DNA from: Bacteroidaceae bacterium
GTDB lineage: Bacteria; Bacteroidota; Bacteroidia; Bacteroidales; Bacteroidaceae
Direction: 5' to 3'
Length of the DNA: 64,000 nucleotides
Assembly: GCA_016291905.1 (NCBI GenBank)
Contig: JAEEZS010000009.1
Location: 186,001 to 250,000, forward strand
Part shown: positions 54,072 to 62,345 of the stretch, piece by piece
Layout of the letters: each line of letters starts with the position of its first letter
Numbering within the stretch: the stretch's first letter is position 1
Program-made: the position numbers and the translations under genes
The notes under the pieces: model-generated
Told to the model about the DNA's origin: nothing
Seen by the model: the letters and a program-made list of their open reading frames with translations, nothing else
Databases searched by the model: none

Positions 54072-55919
54072 TTATCGGTCACCCAAAGGAGCGGCCTCGT
54101 AGTTGGTAAGGGGAAGATGGAAGCGCATAAGGCTGTCGAGGGTATGCGTAGGAGCAGGACTATTGACAGGGAGGGGCTGACGGCTGAAGGTAGCGAAGTA
54201 GAGCAGGCAGGCATCGCGCCACCAACGGGCATCAATGGCTTGCTGGTGGAATCGTTGCAGCTGACGCTCATAACGGAGGGCATCGACGGAGGGCTTCATC
54301 TTTTGCCAAATTTGCAGGAAATCCTCTGCTTCGCTGACACCCCTATCATAATGCCAGCACAGACGCTGCCAAAGGTTTTGGGGATGCCCGTTGGCGTCCT
54401 TCCAATCGGGACGAGTAAACGTCCAGGGAAGATGATGGAACCAAAGCAGATACTCTTCGGGGCAAGTCATGGGGTCGTCATAGAGGGTACAAAGGGAGTC
54501 GCCATACTGCGCAACAGCACCGCTGCCACGCATGGTACGGTCGAAGCCAATGCCCAATGTGTCTGCACGGTGGTAATAAGGGGGCGTCCAATCGGGACGT
54601 GCACCGCGTGGGCTGCACCAAGGCTCGGGCCCATAGTGATGTCCCCAGGCGAAGAGATGATGGAGCCCCATCGGCATCATGTAGTCAACGGCAGCCTCAT
54701 AGGAGCGAAGCAGGACATCCGTCATAGGCTCCACAAAACGAGGGTCAGCGGTGAACGTCTTCGTCAACCATTCGCGTGCAATCTGGGCAGGTGAAAGCGT
54801 AGGGTCTTGCGCCAACCGTCCAAAAGCATACCAGTTTGCCTGCGCCATATCGCTTCCGCACCAATTCGTGTCGTCGCCGATGTTTGCAACGCCCGCAATG
54901 GCAGGGAAATTCTTCGAGGGCAAACGCTTGAAGAACTCGCTCCATTGCACAGCGAGGAACACCGTGTGAATGCTCTCGCCAAGATATTCCTGCGTAATCT
55001 GCAATTCAGGCATGACGCGCGTATGCTTCATGGAGAAAAGCAACGGACTGAGCGGCTCGCGAGGCTGAAAGTCAACGGGGCCGTTCTTAATCTGCAGGAT
55101 GACATTGTCACGGAACTTTCCGTCAAGGGGCATAAACTCATCGTAAGCCTGACAGGCACGGTCGGGGCTATCGGGAGCATAGACAAAGGCGCGCCACATG
55201 ACGATGCCTCCGTAAGGAGCCAACGCATCGGCCAGCATATTGGCTCCGTCAGCATGGGTGCGTCCGAAGTCCATCGGGCCTGGCTCTCCCTCGCTATTAG
55301 CCTTTACGAGGAAGCCTCCAAAATCAGGGATGTGGGCATAGATTTCTGTCACTTTCTGCTGCCACCAGGCTATCACCTGCACATCAAGAGGATCTGCCGT
55401 TGGCAATTCGCCCAACGCTTTTGGCGTGGCAAAGTTCACCGAAAGGAACACGCGGATGCCGTAGGGACGCAGTTCATTGGCAATGGCTACCGCCTTTGCC
55501 AACATCGCCGAAGTGAGCATGACGGGCTTGGCATTCACGTTGTTAAGCACCGTTCCGTTGATGCCAACAGAAGCGCATGCACGGGCATACTCGGCATAGC
55601 GCGACGAGATGGAATCGGGCAATTCATCCCAAAGCCAGATAGAATGTCCGGCATAGCCGCGCTCTATGGTGCCGTCAGGATTATCCCAGTGGTTGAGAAG
55701 AACGAGCGGGAAAGCCCCTTTCTCCACTTTCTCATCAGAGGACGCGCTTCGCAGCCACAAGGCATGGCCGTCTTCATCGGGCGGAACAGCTCTCCCCGTG
55801 CAAGACAATAATAATAATGAAAAATGAAAGATGAAAAATGAAAAACAAATAGCGCTGCAAATGGACGACCTTGCAGATGGGAACGAGGACAGAAATCGGC
55901 AGGACACTTTATTCTTCAT
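54072..55919 (-). CDS. aguA: GH67 alpha-glucuronidase lacking most of the N-terminal domain
   Basis: 615 residues with a lipoprotein-like signal (SLLLLSC). LVLLNHWDNPDGTIERGYAGHSIW, FGGFLVKANSEGEPGPMDFGRTHADGANMLADALAPYGGIVMWRAFVY and NVILQIKNGPVDFQPREPLSPL are GH67 catalytic-domain motifs, with the catalytic Glu and Asp present. The entry motif HALWLR is followed after only about 15 residues by the catalytic domain; the usual 67N domain of some 120 residues is missing. It removes 4-O-methyl-glucuronic acid from xylo-oligosaccharides. Confidence 0.9.
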   Translation of the reverse strand: MKNKVSCRFLSSFPSARSSICSAICFSFFIFHFSLLLLSCTGRAVPPDEDGHALWLRSASSDEKVEKGAFPLVLLNHWDNPDGTIERGYAGHSIWLWDELPDSISSRYAEYARACASVGINGTVLNNVNAKPVMLTSAMLAKAVAIANELRPYGIRVFLSVNFATPKALGELPTADPLDVQVIAWWQQKVTEIYAHIPDFGGFLVKANSEGEPGPMDFGRTHADGANMLADALAPYGGIVMWRAFVYAPDSPDRACQAYDEFMPLDGKFRDNVILQIKNGPVDFQPREPLSPLLFSMKHTRVMPELQITQEYLGESIHTVFLAVQWSEFFKRLPSKNFPAIAGVANIGDDTNWCGSDMAQANWYAFGRLAQDPTLSPAQIAREWLTKTFTADPRFVEPMTDVLLRSYEAAVDYMMPMGLHHLFAWGHHYGPEPWCSPRGARPDWTPPYYHRADTLGIGFDRTMRGSGAVAQYGDSLCTLYDDPMTCPEEYLLWFHHLPWTFTRPDWKDANGHPQNLWQRLCWHYDRGVSEAEDFLQIWQKMKPSVDALRYERQLQRFHQQAIDARWWRDACLLYFATFSRQPLPVNSPAPTHTLDSLMRFHLPLTNYEAAPLGDR

Positions 55920-55953
55920 TTTTCAATCTTCATTTTTCAGTTAATACAATCAA

Positions 55954-56949
55954 TCAGTCAAGACCCTCAATAGTCTCGATGGTGCCGTCGTCGCGATAGG
56001 TCAACTCACAAACCTTGAGGCTGCGGAGACGGTTAATGCCCTTCGAGATGCCACTGTCGTGGTGGAAGAGCCACCACTTGCCGCCAAACTCCACGATAGA
56101 GTGGTGAGTGGTCCAGCCGTACACCGGGGTAAGGATAACGCCCTTGTAGATGAAGGGACCATAGGGATTGTCACCGATAGCGTAGCAGAGCTTGTGGGTG
56201 TCGCCGGTGGAGTAGCTAAAGTAGTATTTACCCTTGTATTTGTGCATCCAACTGGCCTCGAAGAAGCGACGCTCGTTGTCTTCAACCTTGATGGGCGCGC
56301 CACTCTCGTCGAGCAGCACCACCGGTTTGGGTTCCTCGGCAAACTGCAGCATATCCTTGGCGAGTTTCACCACGCGGCCCGGGACAGCCGGCTGACCGTC
56401 GGCAGGATAGGAGGTACCGCAGTCCTTGGCAAGATTGTCCTCATAACGCTGGAGCTGTCCTCCCCAGATGCCACCGAAGTACATGTAGTATTCGCCATCA
56501 GCATCATCGTGGAGGATAGCGTAGTCGATGGAGTAGCTGCCGCGAATTGGATCAGGTTGTGGGATGAAGGGGCCAGTCGGTGAATCGGAAATGGCCACAC
56601 CGCAGCGGAAGATGTCCGTCTTGTCCTTGGCCGGGAAATACATGTAGTAGCGGCCATCAGGTCCTTTCACAACCTCGTTGTCCCAGAGCTGACGGCGTGC
56701 CCAGGGGACATCTTTGATGTCAAGAATGACGCCGTGATCCTTGACGGGTGAGGTCATCGGATCGTTGCCTTCAAGGGTGAGGACATGGTAATCCTTCATG
56801 TCATATTCGCTGCCGAAGTCGTCGTCCGGTGCAGCAGACTCCCAGTCGTGCGAAGGATAAATGTAGAGCTTGCCGTCCCATACGTGGACGGAAGGATCGG
56901 CCATGTAGTCGTCTGGCCACAGGTAACGCTTTTGAACTTTCTTTGCCAT
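55954..56949 (-). CDS. xsa: GH43 xylosidase/arabinofuranosidase, Xsa-like
   Basis: 331 residues, no signal peptide, so cytoplasmic. KRYLWPDDYMADPSVHVWDGKLYIYPSHD (base Asp), SYSIDYAILHDDADGEYYMYFGG and RRFFEASWMHKYKGKYYFSYSTGDTHKLCY (acid Glu) follow the five-bladed propeller of the Bacteroides ovatus Xsa type almost word for word. It releases xylose and arabinose from imported xylo-oligosaccharides. Gene order with the symporter upstream supports this. Confidence 0.92.
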   Translation of the reverse strand: MAKKVQKRYLWPDDYMADPSVHVWDGKLYIYPSHDWESAAPDDDFGSEYDMKDYHVLTLEGNDPMTSPVKDHGVILDIKDVPWARRQLWDNEVVKGPDGRYYMYFPAKDKTDIFRCGVAISDSPTGPFIPQPDPIRGSYSIDYAILHDDADGEYYMYFGGIWGGQLQRYEDNLAKDCGTSYPADGQPAVPGRVVKLAKDMLQFAEEPKPVVLLDESGAPIKVEDNERRFFEASWMHKYKGKYYFSYSTGDTHKLCYAIGDNPYGPFIYKGVILTPVYGWTTHHSIVEFGGKWWLFHHDSGISKGINRLRSLKVCELTYRDDGTIETIEGLD

Positions 56950-57006
56950 GATATTATAGATTGATTAGAAATTAGGATTTGGAAATTTGAAATTAGGAAT
57001 GAGAGC

Positions 57007-58425
57007 CTATTCTTTTGCGCGTGCCTCGATGGCCTTGTTTATTTCATCCATCTTCTCGTCACTAAGCTCATACTTGCTGATAATCCAGATGGCCAGGAGA
57101 AGCAGCAAGGCGGGAATCACGCATACCAGCCACAGGATACCCTGCTCAGCAAGGGGTGTCTGCTTGGACAGTTCGGCATTGAAGCCCACCCATGCCAGCA
57201 CGAGTCCAGGCACCACACCACCGAGAGCCATGCCAGCCTTGAAGAAAATACCTGTGAGGGCGTTGACAATACCAGCGATACGACGTCCGGTGGTGTATTC
57301 ACCATAGGCCACCACCTCGGGAACGAGAGCCCACATGTAGCCGGTGGCAACAATGATACCGGTACTTTTGACAAATTGAGCCACGCAGAGCAGCCAGAAG
57401 TGCTGCTTAATGGCAGGAATACTTACGAACAAATACATCAGCGCCATACCTGCGATGGCTGTGCCAAGGAAAAGGTAGAACATCCCTTTCTTGCCAATCT
57501 TGCGCTTGATGGCAGGCACGAGAGGCATGAATATGAAAGCAGGGATGGTGCCCAGCCACATAAACACGGTGGTCATAAAGGGCGTAGCACCAATATTATA
57601 AGTCATGAAGTAAGCATCGGCAGCATTACCCACGCTCATCATGGCAAAGGCAGTAACGAAGAAGAAAGCGAGAACGCGGAGAGGTTTGTTACGTCCAAAC
57701 TCCATCCACAGGTCGCTCACCTTCACATTGGCAGCCTCCTTCTGGTCCATCACCACGCGTTCTTTCGTCTGCGAGAAGCAGAACACAAGCAGCAGCAAAC
57801 CGGCAAGGGCAAAAATGGTCATCGTGATGAACCATGCAGGTGCAGCCTCGGGCGTATTGATAACGGCCTCCATCTTACCCGTCTCATTATTCATTGCCTT
57901 GGGAGCAAAAATAGCAATGATGAGTGGAAGGGACTTCACGCACAACGCTCCGAGATTCGCCATGAACATACGGGTGGAGGTGAGGATAGTGATTTCATTG
58001 GTGTCGCGCGTCAGACTGGAGTTGAGGGCGCCGTATGGCACGTTGACCAACGTGTAGCACATGCTCATTCCCACGTAGGTAATGTAGGCATAGAGCAACG
58101 AACCGCTGAAGCCGTTCCAGAAGCAGAGGATAGCCAAACCAACAAGCGGAATGCCGCCCAAAATGAGCCAAGAACGATATTTGCCCCAGCGAGGATTGCC
58201 TTTGTCAACGAATGTGCCTACAAGGGGATCCCACAATACGTCCACAAGACGTACAATGAGGAACATCAAAGCAGCAGCACCAGGGTCGAGGCCGAACACA
58301 TTTGTGTAATAGAACAGCAGCCAAATGCTGATGGTCTGGTAAATGAGGTTTTGGGCCATGTCGCCGGATCCGAAGCCGATGCGTTGTAGCCACGTGAGTT
58401 TGTAAAAACCTTTGTTGTTGTCCAT
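57007..58425 (-). CDS. GPH-family sugar:cation symporter (xylosides)
   Basis: 472 residues, about twelve transmembrane helices. IGFGSGDMAQNLIYQTISIWLLFYYTNVFGL, DPLVGTFVDKGNPRWGKYRSW and VVAYGEYTTGRRIAGIVNAL are GPH motifs close to XynD/XylP-type permeases. It probably imports xylo-oligosaccharides for the Xsa-like enzyme encoded 57 bp downstream. It is the first gene of the xylan set; no strong promoter was seen in the 36 bp gap, so transcription may start farther upstream. Confidence 0.9.
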   Translation of the reverse strand: MDNNKGFYKLTWLQRIGFGSGDMAQNLIYQTISIWLLFYYTNVFGLDPGAAALMFLIVRLVDVLWDPLVGTFVDKGNPRWGKYRSWLILGGIPLVGLAILCFWNGFSGSLLYAYITYVGMSMCYTLVNVPYGALNSSLTRDTNEITILTSTRMFMANLGALCVKSLPLIIAIFAPKAMNNETGKMEAVINTPEAAPAWFITMTIFALAGLLLLVFCFSQTKERVVMDQKEAANVKVSDLWMEFGRNKPLRVLAFFFVTAFAMMSVGNAADAYFMTYNIGATPFMTTVFMWLGTIPAFIFMPLVPAIKRKIGKKGMFYLFLGTAIAGMALMYLFVSIPAIKQHFWLLCVAQFVKSTGIIVATGYMWALVPEVVAYGEYTTGRRIAGIVNALTGIFFKAGMALGGVVPGLVLAWVGFNAELSKQTPLAEQGILWLVCVIPALLLLLAIWIISKYELSDEKMDEINKAIEARAKE

Positions 58426-58461
58426 AGTGATTTTGATTTAATGGTTTATAGATTTATAAGT

Positions 58462-59958
58462 TTATTGAAATTGTTCGGCGGGAAGATGTTTTCGGATGCG
58501 CTGAATAGTGCGAACATCAAAGGGTACAGGCGAGTCGCCAAGGTCGGGGATGTTGTAGGAGCGCAAGAACAGACGGTCGTGCTCAGGGTCGCGTTGAGGC
58601 AAACAGAAGGGAGCTGAGACGTTTCCCTCATCATCCACATGTGACAGCCACACGCGTCCAAACATACCATCGCCACGCTTTGAGGCAAAGGCAATCCAAC
58701 GTCCGTTCGTGGACCAGCTATGGTAGGTTGAGGAGGCATCCTCAGACCGCAGCACTTGTAGCGAATCTACCACACCTGTTTGCATGTCCATCATCATCAG
58801 GCGCGTTTCGCGATGCCAGATAGGGAACGTGCCATAGTCGGAACGGCAGAACATCAGCCATCGTCCATCAGGCGATAATTTCGGCAGCGAAGCGGAACCG
58901 CCCTGCTGCTCAGCGTCCCAAACGACCTCGATGCTGTCACCCTGCATCCCCGTCTGCTCATCAAACGCTACACGAACAAGGCTGTAACGCGTCTGCCTGA
59001 CGGAATCGGGCAACGGATGGAAAGGAGCGAGGCAGAAGTAGATGTAACGGCCATCAGGCGAGAACGTGGGAAAGGTCTCGTAAGCGTCTGTGCCTGAAGT
59101 AAGAGGCGAAAAGCGCATTTCATTGGTGTCGAAGTCAGCAACGAGCAAATCGCTAGCAGTATCGTAAACTTCCATGCGATAACTATCAAGGGCGCGCAAG
59201 GCAGGGATGACATTGTTCCATGTATAGACGGCATAGCGCCCTGAAGGGTGGAAATCACCATAGGTGGCAGCTACAGGCATGTTGTCATTTTTAAGAGTGA
59301 GCTTACGGAGGGAACCGTTGCGATTAAGGATAGTGCCGCCTTGCGGCCCACGCAGATGAAAGAAACTGAGATTGCCTCGTCCGGCGCCATGAATGTGACA
59401 GTTCATGCAGCTGTTGTCTGTGTGGCGCCAGTCGGAGAGGACGCGCTCGCGGAAACTCGTAAGCTCTCTTTCCCGTATCTCAACCCTGTGCCAAACCTCA
59501 AACGAGGGGTCGATGATACGGTAGGTAACGTAGGGGTCAATTGGATCGGGAGAGACGTAGAAGTTATAGTTTGCTGCTGTTTTTTTGTCGTTAGATTTTG
59601 GAGTAATCGTAACCTGCAATGTATTTCCCTTCTCAGCTTCTAAAAGGCGATGCCACTTTTTCGCAGGAAACATGACACGCCCTTGTCGGGCTCTAACAGT
59701 AAGGGACGACGTAACGCCCTTCACTTCTACCTTGGCACGAGCATACCCTACTCCATCAATACAAAAGTTGAGCGGAGCAATATTATATGGAACGACAGCC
59801 TCAGCATAGTCAGGAGAGAAGACCACCTCATCCTCCCACATTGACGTATGCTCTGCGCAGCCAAAGAATAGGGCTACGGCGAGCATCGCAATCACTCTAT
59901 AGCGAAGCGTCCTGCCGGGCATAGCCCTTTCTAAAGCATAGCGTCCCAATTTCCTCAT
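58462..59958 (-). CDS. Lipoprotein with haem-binding motif and PD40 beta-propeller
   Basis: 498 residues from the ATG at 59958, which overlaps the stop of the preceding gene (ATGA). The signal ends FFGC, a lipobox. A beta domain (about 25-170) carries a CMNCH haem c motif (in DNSCMNCHIHGAG) at its end, and several PD40/TolB-type blades follow (FSPDGRYIYFCLAP, LSPDGRWLMFCRSD, STNGRWIAFASKR). The combination suggests a periplasmic electron-carrying or sensing protein coupled to a propeller. Its partner is the DUF6057-like gene. Function unknown. Confidence 0.8.
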   Translation of the reverse strand: MRKLGRYALERAMPGRTLRYRVIAMLAVALFFGCAEHTSMWEDEVVFSPDYAEAVVPYNIAPLNFCIDGVGYARAKVEVKGVTSSLTVRARQGRVMFPAKKWHRLLEAEKGNTLQVTITPKSNDKKTAANYNFYVSPDPIDPYVTYRIIDPSFEVWHRVEIRERELTSFRERVLSDWRHTDNSCMNCHIHGAGRGNLSFFHLRGPQGGTILNRNGSLRKLTLKNDNMPVAATYGDFHPSGRYAVYTWNNVIPALRALDSYRMEVYDTASDLLVADFDTNEMRFSPLTSGTDAYETFPTFSPDGRYIYFCLAPFHPLPDSVRQTRYSLVRVAFDEQTGMQGDSIEVVWDAEQQGGSASLPKLSPDGRWLMFCRSDYGTFPIWHRETRLMMMDMQTGVVDSLQVLRSEDASSTYHSWSTNGRWIAFASKRGDGMFGRVWLSHVDDEGNVSAPFCLPQRDPEHDRLFLRSYNIPDLGDSPVPFDVRTIQRIRKHLPAEQFQ

Positions 59959-61478
59959 TGTTTTATCTGTGCAAAATGATAGAAGAACCAATAGGTCTTG
60001 CCGAATTCTTCTTGAATACGACGATAACCCGACGGGATACCCGTCTCTACTGACTTATACAGCTCGTTATACTCCCTGAAATCGGCAATGACAGCAGGAG
60101 GAATGCCTCGTGCAGCCACTTCCTCGTCGGGACGGCCGTGAGCAACCAGCCAAATCAGCATAGCCTCAGCCCATGTGCGTTGTATAACGGCCTGGCTAGG
60201 TAAGTAGCGGTCATAGTCTTTAACAAACGACTCCACATCCTTGTCAAGAAGGTCGTAACTAAACAAGTAGTCACGTGCAAAAACGTTGTCAGGATTGTTA
60301 TTCAACAGATGACGAAGTGATGTATCTATATCCATCGGCGTCCTTACGGTGTCGGTCATAACGGTCAGAGTTCGTTTCATTTCCATCCAACGCAGCAACC
60401 CTTTAGGACGTTCAGCAGGCATGTGCATTCGTGCCCAACGGCGATAGAAGAGCGTCTTTTCAAGCACACGCAGGTATTTCATGGCAGCCGCCTCGTCACC
60501 GCGTATTAAGCTGATTTCAGCCAAGCGCATTAGCGGACGACTGCCCACGCTATTGGGTGAAAACAACATACCCAACAATACTGAATGTTCAGCATTCGTC
60601 AGGTCGCCCAACTGAAACCACATTTCGCCAGACATATAAATGAGGGGATAAGATGTCGTGGCGCTCACGGGCAGAAACAATCCCAATTGGAATGGCTGAT
60701 AATAATGCATTAGCTCGTCGCCCATGCGGTACTGCGTCGTCAGCAGAAGGTTCTGGTAATAGCTGTTGAAACGATTGGGATGGTTACTCTGTTCATCAAG
60801 GCGTTGTTGCATACGATCCAAGCGGCCATGATACCAGTCATTGTCAATGGTTAGCATCCGCTCAACGTTCATTTCAGGCGTCACGACGGCACGCTTCTCC
60901 CAATCACCCCAGCCGAACAGCCACAGCCCAAGAGATAAGAACGCTACGCTAAAGAACGCACTACACACTATAGAACGCTTCGCTGTAGAACGGGTCAAAC
61001 TCTGAAGAATACAACGTTCGATTATGAGCAGAGTCGCTACAATTCCCACCCACTGCAACGTGCTACTGAGGGGATAGGTCAGTCCACACTGACGTCCTGT
61101 TTCCAATACTACTACAAGCACGGCGGGAATCAACGCCCACACCCCCAAAAAGCGAGCCAGCAGTCTATAAACCAGCATACCCAACAACGTCAGCACAACT
61201 GACATAATGAGCGGCCCCACTATACGAATTCCTAAGAATTGTGTCAGCATATCGCCCGTCAACTTTGCCAAGGGAGCCGGAGCCAGCCAATATGCCCGCA
61301 GGGGTTCTGCTGCCCAAAGGAACAGCGAGAACTGCTCCCGATGACAGAGATGGCCTCGATAGAAGAACTGAAAGAACACAAACAACACCAGCAGGCTAGC
61401 CACAGCCAACCCACAGGCGAGGTACGTTCTTCCCTTACTCTGTTGACGCAAAGACTTCACTCCAAACTTCAATCTCAT
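59955..61478 (-). CDS. DUF6057-like polytopic membrane protein
   Basis: 507 residues from the ATG at 61478; a TTG-initiated extension to 61493 falls on the -7 box. The N-terminal 200 residues have about six transmembrane helices (LACGLAVASLLVLFVFFQFFY, LIMSVVLTLLGMLVYRLLARFLG); the rest is soluble and helical with a TPR-like feel (AEHSVLLGMLFSPNSVGSRPLMRLAEISLIRGDEAAAMKYLRVLEKTLFY). It is tightly linked to the haem-motif propeller gene. I know this pairing in Bacteroidales only as uncharacterised. Confidence 0.75.
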   Translation of the reverse strand: MRLKFGVKSLRQQSKGRTYLACGLAVASLLVLFVFFQFFYRGHLCHREQFSLFLWAAEPLRAYWLAPAPLAKLTGDMLTQFLGIRIVGPLIMSVVLTLLGMLVYRLLARFLGVWALIPAVLVVVLETGRQCGLTYPLSSTLQWVGIVATLLIIERCILQSLTRSTAKRSIVCSAFFSVAFLSLGLWLFGWGDWEKRAVVTPEMNVERMLTIDNDWYHGRLDRMQQRLDEQSNHPNRFNSYYQNLLLTTQYRMGDELMHYYQPFQLGLFLPVSATTSYPLIYMSGEMWFQLGDLTNAEHSVLLGMLFSPNSVGSRPLMRLAEISLIRGDEAAAMKYLRVLEKTLFYRRWARMHMPAERPKGLLRWMEMKRTLTVMTDTVRTPMDIDTSLRHLLNNNPDNVFARDYLFSYDLLDKDVESFVKDYDRYLPSQAVIQRTWAEAMLIWLVAHGRPDEEVAARGIPPAVIADFREYNELYKSVETGIPSGYRRIQEEFGKTYWFFYHFAQIKQ

Positions 61479-61490
61479 GCTTTTGCGCCC

Positions 61491-61498
61491 CAAAGATA
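61491..61498 (-). promoter_or_regulatory. Possible -7 element of the DUF6057-propeller operon
   Basis: TATCTTTG on the minus strand ends 12 bp before the start at 61478, giving a short leader. No TTTG was found at the expected -33 position. Confidence 0.5.
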
Positions 61499-61507
61499 AG
61501 GAAAAAA

Positions 61508-61525
61508 AACGAGCTATTGCTCGTT
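61508..61525 (-). terminator. Terminator of the dnaE-trxA-acidic protein unit
   Basis: AACGAGC and GCTCGTT close a 4-base loop; on the minus strand it is followed by T8. It lies between the acidic-protein gene and the DUF6057-like gene. Confidence 0.88.
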
Positions 61526-61587
61526 AGCCGCGTTTTTCTTCATTTTTTCGCAAAAATGATAGTCGGTAGTAGGAGTAATAACATGAA

Positions 61588-61621
61588 CGGCCCATCGTCA
61601 CCTTTGACGGACAATGGGCCG
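61588..61621. terminator. Second hairpin downstream of the acidic-protein gene
   Basis: CGGCCCAT (61588-61595) pairs with ATGGGCCG (61614-61621), with an inner GTCA/TGAC helix. No clear T run; possibly a processing or weak termination site. Confidence 0.6.
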
Positions 61622-61652
61622 CTCATGCTAACGTGTTTGTAGCTGCTGTTGC

Positions 61653-61988
61653 TTAGACCTCGTCGGGACCGTCAAGTTGCTCGCCGAACTCCAGTTCGCC
61701 AGCAACAATCTGAATCATTTCGTCAAGGTCGAAGTCACCTACGCCGTGTTTCTTGGCCTCTTTGACCAGATAGGTAGCCACAGCTTCCACATCGACATCG
61801 ACACAGCCGTCGGCATCAGGCTCCTGATCAAAAACACCATGGTCGCAATAATAGTCGCTGATGGTGTCGAGGAAGAACTCCAAGTCATCGTCGCTGAGTT
61901 TTTCCTTCAAGTCCGTTGAGATGTAATTACGGACGAACTCGATGGTTTTGTCGTCATCGATGTCTTCAAGCAAGAATTCGTCGTTCAT
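61653..61988 (-). CDS. Conserved acidic hypothetical protein
   Basis: 111 residues, very acidic: FLLEDIDDDKTIEFVRNYISTDLKEKLSDDDLEFFLDTISDYYCDHGVFD, then EPDADGCVDVDVEAVATYLVKEAKKHGVGDFDLDEMIQIV. Predicted mostly helical, no signal or membrane segment. It is 12 bp downstream of trxA and probably cotranscribed. I do not recognise a named family, though the arrangement with trxA and dnaE looks conserved in Bacteroidales. Confidence 0.7.
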   Translation of the reverse strand: MNDEFLLEDIDDDKTIEFVRNYISTDLKEKLSDDDLEFFLDTISDYYCDHGVFDQEPDADGCVDVDVEAVATYLVKEAKKHGVGDFDLDEMIQIVAGELEFGEQLDGPDEV

Positions 61989-62000
61989 AGGGCTAATAAA

Positions 62001-62312
62001 TTAGAGGAGGGCATTAATTTTATCCACATAGACCTGCTTAGGGGCAGCACCGACCTGCTTATCAACAAGCTGGCCGTCCTTGAAGAACATAACGGTGGGG
62101 ATGTTGCGAATGCCGTATTTAACGGGCAGGTCAACAGCCTCATCAACATCGCATTTGCCAATAATGACGCGGCCTTCGAACTCAGCAGCCAAGGCCTCAA
62201 TGGTGGGGGCAAGTGCACGACAGGGGCCGCACCAGGTAGCCCAAAAATCTACTACAACAGGCTTGCCCTCGGCAAGAACCTGATCGAAATTGTTGTCTGT
62301 AATCTGTAACAT
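62001..62312 (-). CDS. trxA: Thioredoxin
   Basis: 103 residues, normal size. VVDFWATWCGPCRAL holds the redox-active CGPC pair; the cis-Pro is in IRNIPTVMFF. A general protein-disulfide reductant in the cytoplasm. It lies 33 bp downstream of dnaE, an order common in Bacteroidetes. Confidence 0.96.
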   Translation of the reverse strand: MLQITDNNFDQVLAEGKPVVVDFWATWCGPCRALAPTIEALAAEFEGRVIIGKCDVDEAVDLPVKYGIRNIPTVMFFKDGQLVDKQVGAAPKQVYVDKINALL

Positions 62313-62345
62313 GGAATAAATGATTTTATAGGGTTAATGGGATTA

